Made by a program: the position numbers and the translations under genes
Shown: positions 1 through 6,014 of the stretch, piece by piece
How positions within the stretch are numbered: the first letter of the stretch is position 1
Layout: the number at the start of each line of letters is the position of its first letter
The notes under the pieces: generated by a model
What the model saw: only the letters and a program-made list of their open reading frames with translations
The model's database searches: none
Told to the model about the DNA's origin: nothing
Assembly (NCBI GenBank): GCA_022866645.1
Contig: JALHUQ010000447.1
Location: 1 to 6,871, forward strand
Reading direction: 5' to 3'
Origin: Woeseiaceae bacterium
GTDB lineage: Bacteria; Pseudomonadota; Gammaproteobacteria; Steroidobacterales; Woeseiaceae
Length of the DNA: 6,871 bases

Positions 1-564
1 CTCGCGATGGAATACGGGGCTCTTGATTTCCGGGTACAGGCCGACCGATTTCCCGGTGGATACATTGAGTCCCTGAATGAGCTCTATTTCCTCAGCGAAG
101 GTGTGCACCCGAAAGGACGACTTGCCCATTGGAAAGCGATTTTCGAATACGGGGGTGGCAACGCCGTCTTTCAGCTCGAAGCGTTCGACGACTGACAACT
201 GCCGGATCTCGTCCAGGGTAAAGTCGATGGCATAGAATCTCCCATCGCTGCGGCTACGGCCCGGAAAGAGCGCTGCGACATTGGTGACCGTGTCGAGGTA
301 GTGATCGTGCAACACGACGAGTTCGTCGTCTTTCGTCATCACCAGATCCTGTTCCAGATAGTCGGCACCCTGCGCGTACGCCATCGCCTTGGCGGCGAGC
401 GTGTGCTCGGGCAGGTAGCCGCTGGCACCACGATGGGCGATAACCAGAACTCCAGAATGGGTTGCCGCGGTAGCTTCGCCCGAAAAGTCATCCGACGAGG
501 CTCCGCATCCGATCATTGAAAGTGCCACCAAAACGATAATAGGTTTCGTGTTATGCATGAGCAT
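1..564 (-). CDS. glpQ: Glycerophosphodiester phosphodiesterase GlpQ, lipoprotein type (3' end outside window)
   Basis: This gene hydrolyses glycerophosphodiesters (deacylated phospholipids) to glycerol-3-phosphate and an alcohol, in the periplasm or at the outer membrane. The first 188 codons are visible without a stop; the family is about 350 residues, so roughly half is missing past the left edge. Visible GDPD motifs are HRGASGYLPEHT (H44, R45, E53), EQD (E71, D73, metal ligands), HDHYLD (H86, second catalytic His) and YPEIK (E179). From memory the match to E. coli GlpQ is very close across this stretch. The N-terminus has K7, a hydrophobic run and MIGC with Cys20, a plausible lipobox, followed by Gly rather than Asp, so outer-membrane anchoring is expected. 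This recalls Haemophilus protein D rather than the soluble E. coli enzyme. Two in-frame ATGs (564 and 558) lie 4 and 10 bases after GGAG (569-572); I chose 564, but 558 is equally possible. It is divergent from the peptidase gene. Confidence 0.93.
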   Translation of the reverse strand, partial: MLMHNTKPIIVLVALSMIGCGASSDDFSGEATAATHSGVLVIAHRGASGYLPEHTLAAKAMAYAQGADYLEQDLVMTKDDELVVLHDHYLDTVTNVAALFPGRSRSDGRFYAIDFTLDEIRQLSVVERFELKDGVATPVFENRFPMGKSSFRVHTFAEEIELIQGLNVSTGKSVGLYPEIKSPVFHRE

Positions 565-580
565 TTGTCTCCAGGCGACG

Positions 581-617
581 CCGGATGTTTCTTCACTCCA
601 TTTCAAGCAGCATCCGG
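581..617. repeat. Inverted repeat CCGGATG/CATCCGG in the glpQ leader
   Basis: A perfect 7-bp inverted repeat, CCGGATG at 581-587 and CATCCGG at 611-617, is separated by 23 bases. The half-site centres are 30 bp apart, about three helical turns, which would suit a protein binding both on one DNA face. On the minus strand the repeat lies 17 bases before the glpQ ATG and just upstream of its Shine-Dalgarno, so a leader hairpin is the alternative; T588-G610 and T589-A609 could lengthen the RNA stem to nine pairs. What is seen is the repeat only; a regulatory role is inferred. Confidence 0.4.
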
Positions 618-676
618 ACTCTCGCACGATAACGAACAATAGCGTAGATTCCGAGTTTCGCTATGTGGGATAGTGA

Positions 677-694
677 TTTTTTGTTGACAAAAAA
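677..694. promoter_or_regulatory. A/T-rich palindrome TTTTTTGT-TG-ACAAAAAA, possible operator
   Basis: Perfect 8-base arms (677-684 and 687-694) surround a 2-base centre and abut the ATG at 695. The position, in the divergent region and at the start of the peptidase gene, is where a repressor site could act. The region lacks a Shine-Dalgarno for ATG 695, so part of the arm would lie in the ribosome landing zone. No known regulator consensus is recognised, and A/T tracts form such palindromes by chance fairly easily. Confidence 0.3.
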
Positions 695-2770
695 ATGGAC
701 GTTGCGATGAACCGCCCGACAACTACTTTATCACTGGCAGCTCAAGTGTCCTGCTGCCTCGTCCTCGCCGTGATGATTTCCGACAATGTTCTGGCAAGGG
801 ACAGCAAACTTCCGGCATTTCGTCCGCAGGATACGCACCGAATACAAGACGTTGGCGATCTCTCGATTTCACCTGATGGTGAATGGGTCGCCTATGCGGT
901 GAGAACGACCAATATCGACAAAGACGAATTTCTCTCCGATTTGTATATGGTCAATTGGGATGGGTCGACACGCATTCAGTTGACTCACACTGACGACAGC
1001 AGCGAATCCAGTCCTCAATTCAGCCCGGACGGCAAATATCTGGCCTTTATTGCCGCGAGATCCGGCGGGAAATCGGAACAGGCCGATGATCCGAAGGCCG
1101 AAAGTCAGGTTTGGATGTTGAATCGAGCCGGTGGGGAAGCGCAGCGCGTTACGGAATTGGCCGGAGGGGTTTCTGCCTACGCCTGGTCTCCCGACAGTAC
1201 CCGTCTGGTCCTTGTTTCGACGGATCCTGCTGAGAAGGCCAGGAAAAAAGATGACGATGCACCGTCGCACGACACACCCAAGCCGATTGTGGTCGAGCGA
1301 TATCGATTCAAACAGGACGGTGTTGGTTATCTCGGCGATCGATATAAGAGGATTTATGCATTTGATTTAGATAGCAAAAATGCCACCCTCCTGACGCCGG
1401 GATCGTACGACAGTGACGAACCCACGTGGAGTCCGGACGGCAAACTCGTTGCATTTAGTAGCAAACGACAGGGCGATCCGGACCGCCATGGTAATACCGA
1501 TATTTATGTCGTCGACGCGTTGGCCGCATCGGATCTTCGCCAAATAACGACCTGGGAGGGCCCGGATTTCAGCCCCGTGTTCAGTCCGGACGGAAAATCA
1601 ATCGCCTACCTTCGCGGTGGACCAGCAAAATACGCCGACTATGATCCTGCGCAATTGGCGGTCGTGGCTCTGGGCGGTGGCGAGCCTCTGTTGCCGGCGA
1701 GTTCCCTGGACCGAGCCGTCTCTTCTCCACGTTGGTCGGTCAACGGTGAAAGCCTGTATTTTCTACTCACCGACGATCGCATCCAGTCGGTTGCCAGTGT
1801 GTCGATTAGCGATGGCAGCGTGAGTGTTCTGTATCCAGGCAGAACTCATCCAGGCGTTGCCAATTCATTCGCGCTAGGCAGGAAGGGAGCGGTTGCGGCA
1901 ACCGCTTTTGGGCAACGACCCGCCGAACTGTACAAAGTAGACGATGGGATTGCACTGAGCGATCACAACCAGGAATTCTTAAGTTCGATCGAACGTGCAA
2001 CCGTCGAAGGCTACGATGTCGTCAGCAAGGACGGCGTCGCGGTTGGTTCAATGTTATTGAAACCGCCTGGATTTCGAAAAGGAGTAGCGTATCCCACGAT
2101 TGCTCTCGTACATGGGGGTCCCGTTAGCCAGGATGGCTATGATTTCGACACCATGTCTCAAGCATTGGCCGCACAGGGCTATCTTGTCGTCAATCCCAAC
2201 TATCGAGGCAGTTCTGGCCGTGGCCGGGATTTTGCTCGTGCCATCTATGCGGACTGGGGTCAGTTGGAAATTCAGGATATCCATGCGGTGATGGACAAGC
2301 TGGTCGCTGACGGCCTTGCCGATCCAAAACGGCTTGGCATCGGCGGATGGAGCTACGGCGGTATGAATACCAATTTCGCCATAGCAACCGACACACGATT
2401 TGCAGCGGCGGTATCGGGTGCCGGTATCGCGAACATGCTGACCGGGTACGGAACGGATCAATACATTACGCAATATGAAAACGAAATCGGTCTGCCGTGG
2501 GAGTCCATCGATCCCTACGTCAAAATCTCATATCCGTTTCTACACGCGGATCGCATTGTGACCCCGACTCTTTTCATGTGTGGCGAAAAGGACTTTAACG
2601 TGCCGCTGATCAACTCCGAGCAAATGTATCAGGCACTGCGAAGTCGAAACGTTCCTACGCAACTCATTATCTACCCGGGCCAATATCATGGCCTGTCAAA
2701 GCCCAGCTATATTCAGGATCGACTGGAACGAATGATCGTTTGGTACGACCGTTACCTCGGCACGAAGTAG
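695..2770 (+). CDS. Secreted S9 family (prolyl oligopeptidase-like) serine peptidase
   Basis: This is a 691-residue exported serine peptidase of the dipeptidyl/acylaminoacyl peptidase group (S9), which removes residues from the N-terminus of short peptides. A Sec signal peptide (R7, hydrophobic 12-30, NVLA before R36) is followed by a beta-propeller with PD40/WD40-like repeats: SPDGEW near 59, SPDGKY near 110, SPDSTR near 165, SPDGKL near 246, SPDGKS near 297, and a degenerate SVNGES near 348. The propeller would gate the active site. The alpha/beta-hydrolase domain (about 435-691) has LVHGGP (471-476), NYRGSSGRG, the nucleophile Ser553 in GGWSYGG, Asp633 in GEKDFNVP and His665 in PGQYHG, so the triad is intact. 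Length is normal for S9. ATG 695 has no Shine-Dalgarno; in-frame ATG 707 follows GGAC at 697-700 and keeps the signal peptide, so it may be the real start. It converges on the Asp-box gene with a 4-bp gap. The exact specificity cannot be read from the sequence. Confidence 0.93.
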   Translation: MDVAMNRPTTTLSLAAQVSCCLVLAVMISDNVLARDSKLPAFRPQDTHRIQDVGDLSISPDGEWVAYAVRTTNIDKDEFLSDLYMVNWDGSTRIQLTHTDDSSESSPQFSPDGKYLAFIAARSGGKSEQADDPKAESQVWMLNRAGGEAQRVTELAGGVSAYAWSPDSTRLVLVSTDPAEKARKKDDDAPSHDTPKPIVVERYRFKQDGVGYLGDRYKRIYAFDLDSKNATLLTPGSYDSDEPTWSPDGKLVAFSSKRQGDPDRHGNTDIYVVDALAASDLRQITTWEGPDFSPVFSPDGKSIAYLRGGPAKYADYDPAQLAVVALGGGEPLLPASSLDRAVSSPRWSVNGESLYFLLTDDRIQSVASVSISDGSVSVLYPGRTHPGVANSFALGRKGAVAATAFGQRPAELYKVDDGIALSDHNQEFLSSIERATVEGYDVVSKDGVAVGSMLLKPPGFRKGVAYPTIALVHGGPVSQDGYDFDTMSQALAAQGYLVVNPNYRGSSGRGRDFARAIYADWGQLEIQDIHAVMDKLVADGLADPKRLGIGGWSYGGMNTNFAIATDTRFAAAVSGAGIANMLTGYGTDQYITQYENEIGLPWESIDPYVKISYPFLHADRIVTPTLFMCGEKDFNVPLINSEQMYQALRSRNVPTQLIIYPGQYHGLSKPSYIQDRLERMIVWYDRYLGTK

Positions 2771-2782
2771 CGCACTATTTCG
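2763..2782. terminator. Small hairpin containing both convergent stop codons
   Basis: CGAAGTAG (2763-2770) can pair with CTATTTCG (2775-2782) around the loop CGCA. In plus-strand RNA all eight pairs form, one being G-U; in minus-strand RNA the same position is an A-C mismatch. The arms hold the TAG of the peptidase gene and the TAG of the Asp-box gene. No T-run follows on either strand, so this is not a standard intrinsic terminator. It is the only end-of-gene structure I can see in the 4-bp convergent junction. Confidence 0.3.
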
Positions 2783-5700
2783 GTACCTTGACATACTCGA
2801 CCTGATTCGCTTTCGCCCATTCGTTAATGGGCCGTATCAGATCGTCAGACAGGGACTGTAACTCGGTCTTTCGCGCAGCCCACTCTCGTGCCAGATCCTG
2901 CATGCGCGTCATGGCACCGTCCGTTATGGGTGGTCCGGTTTCATCAATTACGTCCATCAGATAACGTAGCTGGCCGGCCAGCATGGTCTCCCAGGCATCC
3001 TCGTCTTCGTAGGTTTGGTGTTTGAGCTGTGTTATCTGCTCTTCCCACTGTCCGATCGCCGTTTTTGCGGCTATGCCCATCGCTTGTAGCTCGGCGTCAT
3101 CCGAGAACTCATCCATTAAGGTCACAATTTGCGACCGCGCGGTGCGCAGATCTTCAAGACCGTGTATGGCGCCGCTAAGCATCTCCCGAACTTCAGCGAG
3201 TCGCTGCACCCAGGTCGAAATATCGGCTTCGCTTGCGCTGAGCCGAGGATCGAGTTCGATCCTGAATGAAACTGTTTCCTCAGCATCACCGAGTTTGAAA
3301 CGAGCGACGTACTCCCCGGGTGCTACTTTGGGAGCGCTAAAACCGCCAAATAATGCAATGTCCGAAATACAGTGCACATTCTCGCCGCGCATGTTCCAAC
3401 CCCAACGGTTCAAACCCTGGTCCGTTGTCGCATGCTCAATCTCAAGCGGTCGACGCGGATCCATATTGGCGATTCGGCAGCGATCGTGGTCGCTCTCCTC
3501 ACTCGAGTACGTTCGGATCACCAGCCCGTTTGAATCGAGGATTTCGATACTGAGCGGCCCGGCATCTTCATCGCGAATGGTGTAATAGAGCGCAACATCC
3601 GTAGCCGGATTGTTGCCTTGAAACTCACCGCTACCACCGCCCCCACTCATCATGTAGGAAGGGTCCGGCGAGTAGACATGCAGCGCCTTTTTCGCAAATT
3701 CTTCTGCTGCCTGCCGCACCACGAACAGGTCATCCATGACCCAGAAACCGCGTCCCTGGGTCGACGCGACCAGGTTGTTCTGACGTATTTTCAGGTCAGT
3801 GACCGGCACAGGCGGAAGGTTCAGATGCAGGGATTGCCAGTCGCCGCCATCATTATACGAGACGAACATTCCGGACTCGGTTCCTGCATACAGCAGCCCC
3901 CGTCTTGCCGGATCTTCCCGAACCACGCGAACGAAGGTGTTCATTGGCAAACCGCGATCAATACGGCGCCAGTGCTTGCCATAATCGGTCGTCTTGTAAA
4001 TGTAAGGTCGAAAATCATCGAGCTTAAAGCCCGTGACCGCGAGGTAAGCAGTGGCCGGATCATGCGGACTTAGCTCGATGGCATTGATCATCGCCTCGCC
4101 CTTGTGCGGCGGCGACACGTCCGTCCAGGATTCGCCGCCGTTTCGAGTCAGGTGTACCAATCCGTCGTCGCTACCGACCCATATCGTCCCCTTCTCCGTC
4201 TCTGACTCAACAATGTAGAAAATGGTGTTATAAAATTCGGCACCGACATTTTCAGGCGTTAACGGGCCACCGTTTCTACCCTGCTTCGACAGATCATTGC
4301 GCGTCAGATCCGGACTGATCTCTGCCCAGGTCGAACCGCGATCTTCACTTTTCAGAAGTAGTTGTGTACCGAAATATATGACCGTCGAATCGTGCGGCGA
4401 CATCGCGACCGGCGCATTCCAGTTTGCGCGATACTTGAGATCTTTTGAATCTTTACCGTAGACCATTTCCGGGTATGGAATGATCGATCGCTCAACCTGA
4501 GTCTCGGCGTCGAATTCCGTCAACGTGCCGTTGATCGTCGTCGCGTAAACCAGCCGAGGATCATCGGGGTCCAGCGCGATGTGGGCACTCTCGCCTCCGC
4601 CAACATAGAAATAGTCGTCTCTCCCGATTCCACCCTGGAATGAACGACTCGCAATGGCTACCGTTGTGTTGTCCTGCTGACCGCCATAAATCCGATACGG
4701 AAATTGATTGTCAACAGTCACACGATAGAACTGGGCTGTCGGCTGATTCATTAACGTGGACCAGGTCTTACCTCCATCGAAGGTAATTGTGGCGCCACCA
4801 TCATTGCCGTTGATGATGTTCTTGTTATTGTCCGGATTGATCCAAAGGTCGTGATGGTCGCCGTGGGGGCCATCGACCTTTTCCCAGGTTTTCCCGGCGT
4901 CTATGGACTTCATCAGGGGAACATTCATAACCCAGACGGTGTCTTCGTCAACGGGATCCGCTTTGACATGAATGTAGTACCACGCGCGCGAGTGCAGAAC
5001 GCGATGGTTGTTTATAAGCTCCCATGATTTGCCAGCATCATCACTGCGATAAAGGCCGCCCAACTCCGGCTCGCTCTCCACGATCGCGTAAACCCGCTGC
5101 GGATTGCTCGCTGAAACATCGACTCCGATTTTGCCAACCAGATCCGGTAACCCGCCTCCAAGTTTCTCCCAGTTGTCACCACTGTCTGTCGACTTATAGA
5201 TTCCGCCGCCTTCACCGCCGGATTTTATGAACCACGGTTCACGACCGTGATGCCACATTGCGGCATAGAGGATACGGGGATTCGTCGGGTCCATAGAAAG
5301 GTCGACGGCACCAGTATTACTATTGACCTTCAATACCTGTTGCCAGGTCTTGCCGCCGTCAGTAGTGCGAAACACGCCGCGCTCTTCGCTTGCCGCCCAG
5401 ATCTTGCCTTGCACTGCGACGAACGCCACATCCGAATTGTCCGGGTGTACCTCGATACGCGAAATCTGACCGGCGTTGTCCAGGCCTATGTGGGTCCAGG
5501 TCTTACCAGCATCTGTTGATTTGTACACGCCGTTGCCGTGACTGGTGGTAACGCCGCGGATAGGTGACTCGCCGGTGCCAACGTACAGCACATTATGGTC
5601 GGACGGCGCCACGGCAACAGCGCCAATCGTGCCGACCTCGAAATCATCGTCGGACAGATTTTCCCAGGTGGCCCCGGCATTCTCCGTCTTCCAGACTCCA

Positions 5701-5924
5701 CCACCCGTCGCACCCATATAGTAGAGGTTGGGTTTACCCGCGACTCCGGTCACCGTGGTCACACGTCCGCCGCGATACGGCCCTATCAGACGCCATTCGA
5801 GCCCATCAATGACGGTGTCCGGCACTTCGCTGCGTGCAGTCGCTGAAAAAAACGTTGCACAAACCACCACCGAAGCGACGAAACATTGACGCACAAATTT
5901 CTCTAGCACGATTTCGCCTAGCAC
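2775..5924 (-). CDS. Exported Asp-box beta-propeller protein (VPS10/sortilin-like, 'BNR glycosyl hydrolase')
   Basis: This 1049-residue protein belongs to a common bacterial family named VPS10-domain, sortilin-like or BNR-repeat 'glycosyl hydrolase'; no reaction is established and no catalytic set is recognisable. A Sec signal peptide (K9, R12, hydrophobic 13-28, ATA before R31) suggests periplasmic or extracellular location. The family opening WRLIGPYRGGRV (44-55) is present. About eleven Asp-boxes (S/T-x-D-x-G-x-T/S-W type) end at W87, W143, W194, W252, W301, W347, W388, W533, W600, W652 and W696, building the propellers. GDHHDLWINPDNN (355-367) is another family signature. Residues about 770-890 look like a FlgD/Ig-type beta domain (GLNRWGWNMRG, 837-847) with the only two mature cysteines, C816 and C852, probably disulfide-bonded. 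Residues about 893-1040 are charged and helical, perhaps coiled. GTG 5924 is chosen because GGAG lies six bases upstream; GTGs at 5909 and 5894 are alternatives. A promoter lies just upstream. Confidence 0.9.
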   Translation of the reverse strand: MLGEIVLEKFVRQCFVASVVVCATFFSATARSEVPDTVIDGLEWRLIGPYRGGRVTTVTGVAGKPNLYYMGATGGGVWKTENAGATWENLSDDDFEVGTIGAVAVAPSDHNVLYVGTGESPIRGVTTSHGNGVYKSTDAGKTWTHIGLDNAGQISRIEVHPDNSDVAFVAVQGKIWAASEERGVFRTTDGGKTWQQVLKVNSNTGAVDLSMDPTNPRILYAAMWHHGREPWFIKSGGEGGGIYKSTDSGDNWEKLGGGLPDLVGKIGVDVSASNPQRVYAIVESEPELGGLYRSDDAGKSWELINNHRVLHSRAWYYIHVKADPVDEDTVWVMNVPLMKSIDAGKTWEKVDGPHGDHHDLWINPDNNKNIINGNDGGATITFDGGKTWSTLMNQPTAQFYRVTVDNQFPYRIYGGQQDNTTVAIASRSFQGGIGRDDYFYVGGGESAHIALDPDDPRLVYATTINGTLTEFDAETQVERSIIPYPEMVYGKDSKDLKYRANWNAPVAMSPHDSTVIYFGTQLLLKSEDRGSTWAEISPDLTRNDLSKQGRNGGPLTPENVGAEFYNTIFYIVESETEKGTIWVGSDDGLVHLTRNGGESWTDVSPPHKGEAMINAIELSPHDPATAYLAVTGFKLDDFRPYIYKTTDYGKHWRRIDRGLPMNTFVRVVREDPARRGLLYAGTESGMFVSYNDGGDWQSLHLNLPPVPVTDLKIRQNNLVASTQGRGFWVMDDLFVVRQAAEEFAKKALHVYSPDPSYMMSGGGGSGEFQGNNPATDVALYYTIRDEDAGPLSIEILDSNGLVIRTYSSEESDHDRCRIANMDPRRPLEIEHATTDQGLNRWGWNMRGENVHCISDIALFGGFSAPKVAPGEYVARFKLGDAEETVSFRIELDPRLSASEADISTWVQRLAEVREMLSGAIHGLEDLRTARSQIVTLMDEFSDDAELQAMGIAAKTAIGQWEEQITQLKHQTYEDEDAWETMLAGQLRYLMDVIDETGPPITDGAMTRMQDLAREWAARKTELQSLSDDLIRPINEWAKANQVEYVKVPK
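3837..5690 (-). repeat. Eleven Asp-box coding repeats inside the propeller gene
   Basis: Short coding repeats each specify a beta-turn motif ending in Trp, for example KSTDAGKTW, RTTDGGKTW, KSTDSGDNW, RSDDAGKSW, KSIDAGKTW and KSEDRGSTW. The plus strand therefore shows a recurrent CCAGGT-type pattern near 5664, 5496, 5343, 4885, 4762 and 4326. Seven boxes lie in residues 79-388 and four in 524-696, with a box-free stretch of about 135 residues between them. The unequal spacing and diverged codons show old protein-level repeats, not a recent DNA tandem array. The last boxes (NGGESW, YNDGGDW) are degenerate. Confidence 0.85.
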
Positions 5925-5930
5925 GGGAGT

Positions 5931-5934
5931 CTCC
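5931..5934 (-). promoter_or_regulatory. Ribosome binding site deciding the GTG start at 5924
   Basis: The minus strand reads ACTGGAGACTCCCGTG, putting GGAG six bases before GTG 5924. No in-frame ATG exists near the signal peptide, and the internal GTGs at 5909 and 5894 lack a comparable site. The glpQ start has the same GGAGAC core at 567-572. Confidence 0.7.
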
Positions 5935-5966
5935 AGTTATTTAATTTTCATTCTCTGCGTGCGCGC

Positions 5967-5996
5967 ATTATAGCAAATGAACGTGCGTTGGATCAG
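5967..5996 (-). promoter_or_regulatory. Sigma-70 type promoter with extended -10 for the Asp-box gene
   Basis: On the minus strand the -10 TATAAT (5967-5972) is a perfect consensus match and carries the extended TGC (5973-5975), giving TGCTATAAT. An 18-bp spacer upstream leads to CTGATC (5991-5996), a weak -35 with three consensus bases; extended -10 promoters tolerate this. Transcription would begin around 5960, leaving a leader of about 35 bases with a Shine-Dalgarno before GTG 5924. The gene can therefore be expressed apart from the GH16 gene upstream of it. It is the strongest promoter candidate in the window. Confidence 0.7.
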
Positions 5997-6014
5997 CGAC
6001 TATGCGACCCGAGT

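Noticed and set aside
301..519. Small plus-strand open frames at 7-195 and 301-519
   Set aside because: Both are antisense to glpQ, whose conserved motifs are in the minus-strand frame across this stretch.
666..674. TGGGATAGT as an extended -10 for the peptidase gene
   Set aside because: Four of six consensus bases and no -35 at 16-18 bp upstream; too weak to list.
684..689. TTGACA, a perfect -35 box, just before the peptidase gene
   Set aside because: At 17 bp downstream lies ATGAAC, not a -10, and transcription from it would begin after both plausible start codons. It is the centre of the A/T dyad and most likely chance.
3022..3585. 187-codon open frame on the plus strand
   Set aside because: It lies wholly antisense to the complete Asp-box gene, has a low-complexity Ser/Arg-rich product with no family features, and is a codon-use shadow.
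4120..5690. Recurrent CCAGGT-type pattern as a possible CRISPR or tandem DNA array
   Set aside because: Spacing is irregular, copies differ at the DNA level, and all are explained by Asp-box codons of the propeller gene.
2775..5924. Calling the Asp-box protein a sialidase or xyloglucanase
   Set aside because: Asp-boxes are structural and occur in many folds; the sialidase Arg triad and GH74 catalytic residues could not be identified.
5980..5989. AACGTGCGTT as a GH16 terminator hairpin
   Set aside because: Only four pairs with a 2-base loop, which cannot close in RNA, and no T-run follows.
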